Source of the DNA: Flaccisagitta enflata
Lineage: Eukaryota; Chaetognatha; Sagittoidea; Aphragmophora
Assembly: GCA_965153355.1 (NCBI GenBank)
Contig: OZ231127.1
Location: forward strand, 31,000,001-31,064,000
Direction of reading: 5' to 3'
DNA: 64,000 bases
Of this stretch, positions 52,668-64,000 are shown in pieces (positions within the stretch are counted from its first letter, which is position 1; each line of letters begins with the position of its first letter). Position numbers and translations under genes: made by a program. A model generated the notes under the pieces. That model worked only from the letters and a program-made list of their open reading frames with translations, was not told the origin of the DNA and did not search any database.

Positions 52668-52761
52668 TTCAGCCTTGTTTTTATCTCTCTCCACCGCAGT
52701 TGAATATCATCTTGTATAATGCATGAATCTTGCGTGACCGTTGTCATTCTCTAACTGGCAG

Positions 52762-52881
52762 GTGTGAAGGCCGCAGGTGTGAAGGCCCACTTCCGCATGG
52801 ACGAGAGTGGCATCATCCAACTGGAAAAGGTGGAATCGTTGTTCGAGAAGACCGTCAACGAAGAAGAGGCGCCCAAAGCGG
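52762..52881 (+). pseudogene. HYOU1/ORP150-like Hsp70 exon, isolated
   Basis: After an acceptor CTCTAACTGGCAG the frame reads GVKAHFRMDESGI then QLEKVESLFEKTVNEEE. This closely matches the end of the substrate-binding beta domain of ER-lumenal Hsp110/170-type chaperones (hypoxia up-regulated protein 1). A 15-base direct repeat at the 5' edge duplicates GVKAA. Homology stops after EEEAPK with no clear donor. From there the DNA reads on the opposite strand as Gln-rich coding sequence. A possible upstream exon (51980-52050, donor AAAG|GTAAGC, correct phase) shows no convincing homology. I favour a captured or truncated fragment; a real internal exon is possible. Confidence 0.55.
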
Positions 52882-53164
52882 CTCTTCTATCTTCATCTCG
52901 TTGTTGCTGCTGGCGAAAGTTACACATTCTGTCGTATAACTCTTTGTTTTCTTGTGATGAGCTTCGCTGTTGGAACTTCCACGGCACTCGCGATCGGGGC
53001 CTGGAGCTGCTGCTGCACCTCCACCACCTCACCTTCAGCCATCATGCGCAGACGCTAGATCTGCAAGGGGCGTTGCTGTCTTCTCTTCTTTCTGTCTCCT
53101 CACTGACATTCATGCTTTACAGGATGGTTATTTGAAGCTGGAGGATTCACTACCACCGCTGGGA

Positions 53165-54509
53165 TCACGGCGGAAGGTTGTTGTACAAGCGGCAGTTGCT
53201 GTTGCATATGTTCTCCCGCATCGTTTTGCCGCTGTTGTTGTTGTTCATGCGGCTGCATTGCTGCTTGATGTTGTCACAGCTCTTGCTGCTGTTGCTGTTG
53301 CTGCTGTTGCTGCTGCCAGATCGTGGTTGTTGCTTGTTGGTTACGTTTGTATGCCGCTGCAGGATCTGATGTTGTTGCTGATCTTGTTGACAAAATTGTT
53401 GTAGTTGCTGCAACTGCTGCCGCTGCAACAGCTCTTGCTGCCGCCGTTAAGCCGACGCATGCCGCTGCTCCTGTGGTCGGTGGAGTTGACGCTGCCGTTG
53501 GAGCTGCTGCCGCGGCATCCGCTACCGATGCCGCCGTTGTTGCTCCAGTCACAGCCGCAGCTTCTCCTCCCGCTGTTGCTGCTGCACATCGTCAATCAGC
53601 CGACGTCTTTGTCGTATAGCCTCCTCCAACTGCCTACCCCATCTGTCTCTCTCAGCACTTCTGGTGACGACGCGCCGCCTCGCTCTCTCCTGCGGCGTCA
53701 ATCTGCTGATGATCCCGCTGCCTCTCGCAAGAGCGCCGGCGTCGTCGAGATCCGCAAGCATGTCGTCAGCTTGCTCCATCGGAGACGCACGCGCAGGTTC
53801 ACACCTCCGAGACCACCTGATACCCATTGATTGACGGCACCCTCTTGGATCATATGATTCAAAAATTGCCGCCAGTTGAGATTCCATGTCGCGGGACCGG
53901 AAGTGGTAGATACTCGGATCCGTCGGGGTTTGGCGACGACGTCCGTATCCTTGGAGCCGGGCGCCGGTAACATTGTCACGGGCGGTGTGAGTGTCGGTTG
54001 GGAGACTGTTCCATGAGAATTCATTGACGGGTCTTTTGCGATTCCCCAAACATGTACTGCGCTCACGATGTCGGCGTTGGAAGGAAAACCCTCCGGATAG
54101 TTCTCACGATCAAAGAAACGCATGGAGTCCCATTCGCGCCAAATTCGACGCAAAGTAGACGCCGCGATCGAAGAGGGTCGCCGGGCATCGAGTCGAGCGC
54201 CATTTGCCTTGCATACGATATAAAGTCGTAAACCATATCCCGAAGTCGAGCGCCATCTGATTCACAGGCGGCGTCGTCGAAGTCAGTCGCTCCTTCGTGC
54301 AAGTAGAAACGGCGCTTAAAAGGCGCCGGCATCCTTCCATTTCCGCAGTGATGTCGTTCTTCATTGCGCGCAAAACGATCGACCTCGGACACTGATTCAA
54401 ACCAAGTGAGATACACGAGATGACGTTGGCGTCGAGACGGTGTCGTCGTTGCGCTCGGCTGCCATTGTCCAATTTCGCTGGAGGTCGAAGATGGAAAGAG
54501 TCGAGTCAA
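53165..54509 (-). pseudogene. Broken coding region with Gln-rich coiled-coil tail, unknown
   Basis: GC-rich island on the minus strand with protein-like sequence in successive frames. 54509-54200 reads HLVYLTWFESVSEVDRFAR, then ARLRDMVYDFISYARQMALD. After a shift near 54170 comes WREWDSMRFFDREN and SNADIVSAVHVWGI. After another near 53880 comes MEQADDMLADLDDAG and RSAERDRWGRQLEEAIRQRR. The tail (53590-53165) is CAG/CAA-rich, with TGA, TAG and TAA stops in the Gln frame. About two frameshifts and three stops suggest decay, although unrecognised introns could explain part. I do not recognise the family; a transposon Gag or coiled-coil protein is possible. Confidence 0.4.
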
Positions 54510-55436
54510 GTTTTTTAAATTGTTGAAATATGATTACGCCCACGAGTTTCAACTGGCACTGTCTATGAGCGTCTATCTGACTGACGACTTGTGGTGAAAG
54601 AAAGTTGGCCGATTGAAAATAGGAAGGCGATCGTCTCGTTTATTCCATAAAAATTTCAACAACTGAAGAGAGGGGGAAAAATGAAAGGGAAAGTGGGCGT
54701 TAATGGTGATCAGCAAACGCAAAAGATAACATGAAATCAAGATAGGACACAATAAAGGACAGAAACAGCACATGACAACATGTTCATCTTCTTCAGAGCC
54801 CATGCCACCTGATAATACCTGCCCCTGCCCCAGCCCATCCCATTAAATTCATCCATATCATCCCCATAGTAAGCTGATCGGGCAAGCGATATAAAACCAT
54901 GTTAAAATCCGGCGATAAAAATGCAAAATGCAAAAGACAAGAATAACAGACCGGAAGACAAGATAAAAACAACGTTAATAAAAACAAAGACGCGTCTATA
55001 AAACTTACTTTAGGCCCACTTTCGTTGGTTTCAACCCACAGTCTGTCGATGTCAAACTAACGTTAATTGTCCGTTCATAAGTTTATCTGCAACAAAAAGA
55101 TGAGAGATTATTGAAATTAGTGAATTCCAAGGGCGCATTCAATCAATCACGAAAATCAATCAATCACTTTAGGAAGCAATGCCGTAAATAAATAAAACGA
55201 TCAATCCAAAAGTGGATGACACGAAGACGAGTTACGTATGTTTGTCTACGTAATAAAAACAAATGGCACAAAATACAAGGCGCAACCATATGGTTACCCA
55301 TCTAGCGTTCATTATAAAAAATGGCAAGAAACAAAAGACGCTGGCATTGAATAAAAGGAAAAGAAGAAAAGCCAAAAGCACGCAAAAGAAACAAAAGCAC
55401 ACATACTTAATAAACGGACGGACATACATTTCTAAC
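54510..55436. other. No gene recognised
   Basis: AT-rich spacer between the broken Gln-rich gene and SD1 copy 2. Confidence 0.45.
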
Positions 55437-55620
55437 AATGTCTCTTCATAAGCATTCTAGGTGTTAAAGTGATGGTAGCTAGTTGCTGAAGGTTTTATAA
55501 ATCGACGTATGGGGGGATAAAAAAACCTTGCTGAATTTTTCAACTCTAATGCATGAGCCACTGCACCACTGCCACCACATGATGTCTACGGTTGCCAAAG
55601 ATGTTACAGTTATAATCAGA

Positions 55621-56164
55621 TACAGTAGATCTCGTCTAGCCTTGAGATAACAGGGGCAAGCACTATGGAAAAACAAATGAAGCTAGGGAGCTGATGTTTG
55701 GAATATACATTATTTCATTACCTGTGATAGTTGGTTGCCATGGTCTTATTTCCATGAACTCTCGCTATAAAAACAATATTTTTAGAGGTTTTTTTTTATG
55801 GAACATTTCTTATAATCAAATTTGCTACAACTTTCCCACAATATGTTTTGTAAGAATGTTCCTTGTTTGGTGATTGCTAGAGAGCGTATTCATGTGTGAC
55901 AACCCCTAGCAACAGCTAAACTAGCAAAATTTGTAGGAAAGTTGTAGTAAATTTGATTTTAAGCAATGATGTTCCTTAAAAAAACTCTTAAAATATTCAT
56001 ATCATAACAGGAATATATAGAAATGTGTTTCTATAGCAACCAACTATCGTGGGCAATAAAACATTATTCTATTAGTTTATATTCCAAAAATCAGTCCCTT
56101 TGCTTCATATGTTTTTCCACAATGCTCGCCCCCGTGATCTCAAGCCTAGACGAGATCTACTGTA
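55621..56164 (+). mobile_element. Internally deleted mariner-like element (SD1 copy)
   Basis: Same TA-flanked ends and same flanking DNA as 7191-8364, but only 544 bases: the transposase region is gone, leaving nearly just the two long inverted repeats. Confidence 0.75.
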
Positions 56165-56446
56165 TCAAATCGTTGATTTACATCATCTAAAATCTGGCAG
56201 TTAAGAAGTAATTCAACACTCGGGATGATATCATTTATTACTGGATAAAAGATAATCGAAAAAGCACGACAGCGATTATGAATCTTCCTTTTTTACCCAC
56301 TTCCGATACCGATGGGGCGGAGCAAAAGAAGAGACAGAGATGAAAGAAAGATGTTCAGAATTAAATGGGAACAATTCTTTTTAAAATCCCGTTCAACACG
56401 GAAGACGAGGGAGAAAGAAAAGGGGAGTGAATGAGGGAGAGCAGAA

Positions 56447-56488
56447 GAAGAAGAAGAAGAAGAAGAAGAAGAAGAAGAAGAAGAAGAA

Positions 56489-56535
<47 letters not shown>

Positions 56536-56620
56536 AGAAGAAGAAGAAGAAGAACATTAAGAAGAACAAGAACAAGAACAAGAACAAGAACAAGAACAAG
56601 AACAAGAACAAGAACAAGAA
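56447..56620 (+). repeat. (AAG)n then (AAGAAC)n
   Basis: SD1 partner of 8645-8855; the AAGAAC array (10 units) is new to this copy. Confidence 0.93.
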
Positions 56621-56626
56621 GAATGA

Positions 56627-57008
56627 TGGTCAGCGGTACCCGTGCCCTGCCTTAGTAGGTTGTGATTCAATTGACGGAGGGATGCTCTCACACATGTGAC
56701 TAATTTTCTCCTCCTTCACCTCCCGCATGCTGAGGGGGATGGCCGCATATGGTCAAATTTAGCAGGAATTGGCAAAATTTGGCAGAATTAAGCAGGATTT
56801 GGCAGAATTTGGCAAAATTTGGCCACATTTTGCCACATCTGGCAAAGTTTGGCAGAATTCGGTAGAATTTGGGCCTCCAGACTGGGATTAGGGCCTCAAG
56901 GCTGGGATATGGACGGGGGGGGGGGGGATATGTTGGAGGAGAAGGAGGTGAAAATATTCCATATGTGTGAAAGCTTAGGTCATCGACCCCTTTGGGGCCG
57001 CTGCCCAA
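56627..57008 (-). mobile_element. Family B element (SD1 copy 2)
   Basis: Orthologous to 8857-9209 within the duplication; it has lost or gained several array units relative to that copy. Confidence 0.72.
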
Positions 57009-57447
57009 AAAGAAGATAAAGATGGAGGAAAGGAAGAAGAAGAAGAAGAAGAAAAAGAAGGACGAAGAAAAATAAGAAGCAAAAGAAAAAGAAAAAAAAA
57101 GAAAAAGAAAAAAAAGTAAAAGAAAAAAAAAAGTAAAAGAAAAAGGAAAAGAAAAAGAAAAAGAAAAGAGAAGAATAAAAAAAAGAAAGCTAGAAAATGA
57201 ACCAAAAAGATAAAAAACCAAAAAGACAAAGATATGATAGAAAGAAGGATATGAAGACAAAGAAAGAAGAAAAGGCAAAAAAAAGATCTGAATAAGACCG
57301 GGAATTGGATCCAGTTTTGATGACAGGATGACTGAAACCTTAATCGTTCTACCTGAAGAGTGGTTCATCCTTTTTTTGTCGAATCGTGGAAGATTTTGCG
57401 GATCCTGTATTCATCATGGGAATCAAATTATATCGAAGCAGGCATGG

Positions 57448-57926
<479 letters not shown>

Positions 57927-58046
57927 ATAATTGAAGGATGGAACCAACCCTTTCATAGTGAAGGGGCTTTTATCTATCGCTGATATATTCTCAACGATGA
58001 CAGAGAAGTAGAGAGACAGAGTGACGGATTCTGAATTTGGGCTCTA

Positions 58047-59007
58047 ACAGGTCGCCCAAGGGCAATATGTGGTCAGCGATACCCGTTGCCCTGCTTTGAG
58101 TGATTGCGAATTGGAGTGAGGGGAAGCAGGGCAGCGGCCCCGAAGGGGACAAAGTCCTGTAGAACACAGGGGGACTTTTGTTCGTCCTGCCTGAAGAAGT
58201 GGATGAGATGCGATAGAGGGCTGACTGAAGGCCTTCAAGAGCCTAAACTGAGGTCTAAGAGGGCTGAAATAAGGCCTGAGAATGCCAATTGGAAGCTTGG
58301 GAGGGCTGACTTGAGGCTTAAGAGAGCTGGATTAAGGCTTGAAAGGTAAGAGGACTGATTTGAAGCCTGAGAGCAATAAAATGAGGCTTAGATAGCTGAT
58401 TTGAGGCCTGAGAGGTCCAGTTTGAGGCCTGAGAGGCCAGGTTTGAGGCCTGAGGATTTGGATTTGAGGCCTAAGAAGCCTAATTTTAGGCCTGAGAGGC
58501 CAGATTTGAGGCTTGAGAGGCCGGATTTGAGGCATGAGAGGCTGGATTTGAGGCCTGAGAGGCCGGATTTGAGGCCTGAGAGGCCAGATTTGGGGTCTGA
58601 GAGGCCAGATTTGAGGTCTCAGAGGCCAGATTTGAGGCCTGAGGAGCCTGATGGGGGGGACGAACGGACGAACGAACGGACGGACGGACGAACAAAAGTC
58701 CCCCTGTGTTCTACAGGACTTCGTCCCCTTCGGGGCCGCTGCCCAAAAAGCCTGATTTGGGGTCTGAGAGGTCTGATATGGGGTCTGAGAGGCCTTATTT
58801 GAGGTGTGAGAGGTCTGATATGGCGTCTGAGAGGCCAGAATCAGGGTCTGAAAGGCCTGATTTTGGGTCTGAGGGGCTTGTTTGGGGTTAGGAGGCCTCT
58901 TATTAGGCCTGTGGGGGGGGGACGTAGACCGAAAACCGGAAAACCGGAGAAAATCGCCCTGTGTGGAATCATAAGTCATCTGCCCCTTCGGGGCCGCTGC
59001 CAAAAAA
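58047..59007 (-). mobile_element. Family B composite, two joined arrays
   Basis: The left part (58047-58748) has the complete tail, both inverted arms and GGCCTGAGAGGCCAGATTTGA units. A second arm and array (58749-59007, units GGTCTGAGAGGCCTGATTT) ends with another CCCCTTCGGGGCCGCTGCC, as if a second element's head fused to the first. Confidence 0.75.
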
Positions 59008-59292
59008 GTAAAGTGAATCTGTAAAACATATTAAAGTTCATGTGCCTTACAAATAGGGTTTGTGTCTTCAAAAATTGTTGGTTTTGGTCGGTCTTACTTT
59101 CTGTGTTGTAGTCATGATCTTCATATAACCCATCTGTTCAGCTGTTGAGTTCTCAGTTCGTCGTTTTTTATTTATCTTTTTTTTGTTTTCTTTGTTTTGT
59201 TTTTTGTTTTTCGGTTTTTTGGTTTTTTGTTTTTCGTTTTGTTTAAAAGTAACAGCGATCTATCCGTCAATTTATCTGTCTCCCAGTCTGTC

Positions 59293-59399
<107 letters not shown>

Positions 59400-59773
59400 C
59401 TCTTCGAGCAGAATGAGCAGATCTTCACATCCATATCGCCTGCTGAATGAAAACGAAATTCAATTTAAAGTATATTTTCATAGGTTTTTCCAAGATTGCC
59501 TCCTTATTTAGTAACTGCCGTTTTGAAATTTGAATAATGAACATATGATAAAAAAGGTTGCAGCAACTAAGAATAAGCCCAACACAGGGCAAGTAGTCGC
59601 TGAAAGTTGGCTGGGGTAGTACACCAACTTGACGCAAACATACCTTAAAACTCACCCTAGGTTGACATTGAATACTTGGAAGACAATAAAGGCGACATTT
59701 CCAAAAGGGTTACGGAGGGACGGACCGACAGACGGACCGACACAGGTGATCTTTTCATCCATATCATATTGCA

Positions 59774-59917
<144 letters not shown>

Positions 59918-60109
59918 TTTGTATGTTTCCATGTGAAATATTAGTTTTTGTAAAGGCAGATGATCTTTTTCAATGGATGAAAAGAGTCTTTGTAGTTTTA
60001 ACTGATTTAAAAGATGATTTCCACACTAAATTAAAAAGACCTCTTTGAACAAGCAGAGAAAAAATGTAATAAAGGAACGAGCAAGATCTGATTTGAGGTA
60101 GACATAGGC

Positions 60110-60211
<102 letters not shown>

Positions 60212-60658
60212 GAGGGTAAGAGAGAGAGAGACCCACACATAGACAGAAAGACACAGAAATTTACATGTAGAGCGACAGATACACCGACGCACAATGAGAG
60301 AGAAAGACAAAGAACTACAGAAATCTCAAAGAAGCCATTGTTCGAGTAAGTCAAAGTTGGCTTAATGACAAGTAGAATTTCATGTTGAATCATTTGGCTA
60401 TTAGTTCATTGTCAACGACGAGTTGTTCGTCAAGTCATGTCAAGTCAGGTCGATTCTACAGAGATGTCTCTCATTTGATTCCACCACTACATGTTGTGCA
60501 CTTCCTGACAAGCCCAAATCCCCGCTTAAGAACTCATCCGATCCCTTGAGACCATATTGAGTACGTGGAATGGCTGGAATGAGCGATACACAAAGTATGT
60601 CATTACCGGCTGTATCATGCCGTCAGTTGTCATTTTACCCATCTAAAAACTGGCTTTT

Positions 60659-62566
60659 CAGTCGCGTGCACGCGACTCTACAACCCGCTCTGTCGGTCCG
60701 TCGGTCCGTCGGTCCGTCGGTAACACTTAGGTTTTTTGCGTCGTTTTTGGTCATTATGGGTCGTCTGGAGTTATTTTGAGTCATTTTTCTGTTGTTCTTG
60801 GTTGCTTTTAGTCATATTTGGTTGCTTTTAGTCATTTATGGTCATTTTTGATCATTTATGTCACTTTGTTCATTTAAGTCATTTGTGTCGTTTTTGGGCA
60901 TTTGAAGTAGTTCTAAGTTTTTTTAAGTCATTTTGGGACATTTCAGGTCATTTTTGGTCAATTAACATGTTTTTTTGGTATGTTTTGGTCATTTATGTTT
61001 GTTAGTCTTTTTGTTTTTGGTTTTTGGTTTTTGGTTTTTGGTTTTTGGTTTTTGGTTTTTGGTCTTTGGTTTTTGGTTTTTGGTTTTTGGTTTTTGATTT
61101 TTGTTTTTTTTTTTTTTTTGGTTTTTTGGTTTTTCATTTTTCATTTTTGGTTTTTTGGTTTTTTGTTTTTTTTTTGTTTTTTGTTTTTTTTTTATTTTTT
61201 GATTTTTTGGGACATTTCAGGTCATTTTTGGTCATTTAACAATGTTTTTCAGTATGTTTTTAGTTATTTTGGTTTTTGAATTTTGGTTTTTGGTTTTTGG
61301 TTTTTTTTTTTTTTTGTTTTTGGTTTTTTTTGGGACATTTCAAGTCATTTTTGGTAATTTAACATGGTTTTAGGGTATGTTTTGATCATTTATGTTTTTT
61401 GGTTTTTTAGTTTTTGGTTTTTGGTTTTCTGGTTTTTGGTTTTTTTGGTTTTTGGTTTCTTGGTTTTTAGTTTTTGGTTTTTGGTTTTTGGTGTTTTGGT
61501 TTTTGGTAATTTAACCTGGTTTTTTGGTATGTTTTGATCATTTATGTTTTTTGGTTTTTGGTTTTTTGTTTTTTGTTTTTTTGTTTTTTTGGTTTGTGGT
61601 CTTTTGGTTTTTGGTCATTTTACTTGGTTTTTTGGTATGTTTAGGTCATTCATGTCTTTGGTTTTTTTTGCTTTTTTTTTTTTGTTTTTTTGTTTTTTTT
61701 TGTTTTTTTTTGTTTGGTTTTTTTTTTTTTGTTTCTTTGTTTTTTGGTTTTTTGGGTTTTTGGTTTTTTGGTTTTTTGGTTTTTTGGTTTTTGGTTTTCG
61801 GTTTTTTGGTTTTTGGTTTTTTGATTTTTTGGTTTTTTTTTGGTTTTCTGTTTATTTTTGGTTTTTTGGTTTTTTGGTTTTTTGGTTTTTTGGTTTCGGG
61901 GTCATTTATGTTTTTTGGTATGTTTTGGTCATTTATGTCATTTTAAGTCTGCTGGTTTAAGTCTGCTGGTTTAGGTCTGCTGGTTTAAGTCTGCTGGTTT
62001 AAGTCTGCTGGTTTAAGTCAGCTAGTTTAACTCTGCTGCTTTAAGTCGGCTGGTTTAAGTCAGCTGATTTAAGTTTGCTGGTTTAAGTCTGTTGGTTTAA
62101 ATCTGCTGGCTTAAGTCTACTGGTTTAAGTCTGCTGGTTTAAGTCTGCTGGTTTTAGTCTGCTGGTTTAAGTCTGCTGGTTTTAGTCTGCTGGTTTAAGT
62201 CCGCTGGTTTAAGTCTGCTGGTTTAAGTCTGCTGGTTAAAGTCTGCAGGTTAAAGTCTGGTTTAAGTCTGGTTTAGTCATTTTTCATTGATTGGGTTGAA
62301 AGAGTCGATTAACATGACTCAATTACAAAAGTCACCACTTTTTCCAGTGGTCCCGGCCTGTAATTGGGTAGGTTTCCACGACCTCCAATACCCCATTAAG
62401 CTTGTTTATTCATCAATTCATTCAAAATAATCTAGTCAACTAAATCATTTTTTTCATTTCTTATATTTCTCCCTATTCAGTCATGTTGATTAAAAAGATA
62501 CAATAAGGAGTCAGGTCAATTCAGTTTTTTTATGTCTCGCACGCGACTTATAGGTGTTGGCCTTGT
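60659..62566 (+). mobile_element. Long family A element (empty site in SD2 copy 1)
   Basis: Starts after TTTT with AGTCGCGTGCACGCGACT (one base in), followed by CTCTACAACCCGCTCTGTC and GGTCCGTC units, and ends CGCACGCGACTTATAGG...GGCCTTG before TTTTT. Inside are degenerate arrays: GGTCATTT (60760-60960), GGTTTTTT/GGTTTTTG (61010-61900) and AAGTCTGCTGGTTT (61940-62270). The partner at 35471-35480 reads straight through the T-run. Confidence 0.82.
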
Positions 62567-62974
62567 TTTTCCTCGTTTCGGCTTCTGTCGGAGTGCGGAC
62601 GGATTTGTTGCTAATTCTGCGCATATGGTTTCTCCATTGCAATATGTACTTCCGCTCTTTCAAATTGGAGTTTGTAAAACACATGTATCACTTCATTGTA
62701 CCAGTAAATTATGAACCTTTCCTGTTTAAAATGTACATTCAACATTTGCCAACTACAAAATACAATTTGCCGTTTCAACATGAAGTTCGGAGTTGCGGAC
62801 TGTTAAAAAAAAAGTTGTAAACCATTTGAAAATGGTCGATGTCAATTTTCCCAGTTTCAATTTTAACTTAATCTCGGTTATCCCACAAACTTGGCCTCCA
62901 TTTTCCCTGGAGGCGCCGCTTGAAAACCATTTTCGCTTGTACCAAAGAGGGGTCACATATCAAGCTCAAGCTCA

Positions 62975-63140
<166 letters not shown>

Positions 63141-63227
63141 AGAGGAAGGGAGGACGGGTAGAGAGAGAAACGTCTACAAACAGACTAATGGAGATGCTGT
63201 ATCGATATGATTCACAGCACATTATAA

Positions 63228-63325
63228 CAAGGCCGGATACACGGCTACCCCAGTCGCGTGTGGGTGGGCAGGAGCAGTGTTGGAGGAGGTCTCTAGGGCA
63301 ACTGGGCAGGAGCAGTAAGCTCAAA
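63228..63325 (-). mobile_element. Family A 3' fragment (SD2 copy 2)
   Basis: Counterpart of 36043-36135, without the family B insertion that follows in that copy. Confidence 0.62.
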
Positions 63326-63396
63326 AAGCTCAAAAACGCCGAAAAAGTGATCGATTGATGAAGTGGAGTGAGAACAGGGCGGCGGCCCCAAAGGGT

Positions 63397-63500
63397 ACAG
63401 TAGATGTCGTCTAGACTTGGAAATGCGGGGGAATTCATTACAGGAAAACAAATTTCCTTAAGAGGCTGATATTTACAATACACATAGGGCAGAGAGTCTT
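63397..63500 (+). mobile_element. Mariner-like left end, diverged
   Basis: TACAGTAGATGTCGTCTAGA, CTTGGAAATG..GGG and AGAGGCTGATATTTACAATA correspond to the left inverted repeat of 7191-8364. The matching right end was not found before the window ends. Confidence 0.5.
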
Positions 63501-64000
63501 TTTTTAGTGTATATAGGGACATTTTTTTTTTCAATTTTTTTTTAACTTCCATTGTGCATTGTAACCTGTTGGAGGTAGAGGAACATAATTTGGTTGTATT
63601 TCCCCATTCCATGTACAGCTTATTGGAAGCCAAAGATAGATTTCAGCTTATATTTCAATAGAGAAAGAAAAAAAAATCCATTCCCGCCTATTTCCGCCAA
63701 AAACTTAGTACCAATTTGTAGATCTCATCATATCAAATCCAAATATGTAATCTTTTCCTGCAACTTTTCTGCACTTAAAGAGTAAAAGCTCATGGAAAAG
63801 TTGTTGCAAAGCAACTCTTTCTTAATCATTGGTGGCCGACTTAGGGAAGACGCCACAAAATATAGATCATAGTGATAAGCTCACACATTCAGACTGACCA
63901 ATAAGAAGCAAGGAACAGACACCCAAAGATGATGCTCAGTTCAAGGTGATATTATAGTTCAGTCACTCTCTTGCTTTTGGTGTCTGTCATCGATTTTGTC
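63501..64000. other. No gene recognised at window end
   Basis: Short frames; a weak hairpin AGTTGTTGCAAAGCAACT at 63798. Confidence 0.4.

Noticed and set aside
53165-53620. Alternative genetic code with stops read as Gln
   Set aside because: All three stop codons appear in the Gln-rich tail and frameshifts occur upstream, while the intact genes use standard termination; pseudogene decay is simpler.

Overview
This is a stretch of eukaryotic nuclear DNA, moderately AT-rich and dominated by microsatellites, tandem arrays and mobile-element debris. The evidence for a eukaryote is multi-exon genes with canonical GT...AG introns in matching phases, a Tc1/mariner fragment, a Ty3/gypsy-like Gag fragment, short foldback DNA transposons and hundreds of (GA)n, (CA)n, (CAA)n and (AAG)n units. 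I cannot name the species. The gene families (KDZ transposase, B-box/C2H2 protein, HYOU1-like Hsp70) and transposon classes would fit a metazoan or another eukaryote.

Two intact genes lie head to tail on the minus strand. Gene 1 (18988 down to 13354) has seven exons whose phases all match and totals 831 residues. It is a KDZ (Kyakuja-Dileera-Zisupton) superfamily transposase-like protein with a cysteine-rich N-terminus and a transposase C-terminus. Gene 2 (28559 down to 20636) has three in-phase exons and 506 residues: a novel N-terminal region, a proline-rich linker, a B-box-like zinc cluster and a C-terminal C2H2 finger. Their introns carry microsatellites, foldback elements, a Gag fragment and pieces of the interspersed families below. 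Elsewhere I see a single HYOU1-like Hsp70 exon (52762-52881) abutting, in opposite orientation, a broken Gln-rich coding region (53165-54509).

Two interspersed repeat families, called A and B here, give the window its character. Family A starts with a T-run and a short perfect hairpin, has variable (GTCC)n or (AAGTCATTTT)n inside, and ends ...GGCCTTG before another T-run. Family B starts GGGCAGCGGCCCCGAAGGGGCC, carries a tandem array between long inverted copies of that end, and finishes with a conserved ACGGGTACC core, a tiny hairpin and CTTG/CCTG. Hairpin stems differ between copies while pairing is kept, and two duplicated blocks provide empty sites that prove insertion into T-runs. The architecture resembles non-autonomous Helentron/HINE (DINE-1-like) elements, which is an inference.

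Layout: 1-7 kb A/B repeats and microsatellites; 7-10.8 kb first copy of duplication SD1 with a mariner-like element; 10.8-13.3 kb microsatellites; 13.35-28.6 kb the two genes; 28.6-32.1 kb simple repeats and A/B fragments; 32.1-36.6 kb first copy of duplication SD2; 36.6-52 kb A, B and foldback elements; 52-54.5 kb HYOU1 exon and broken Gln-rich gene; 55.4-57.6 kb second SD1 copy; 57.9-63.4 kb second SD2 copy.
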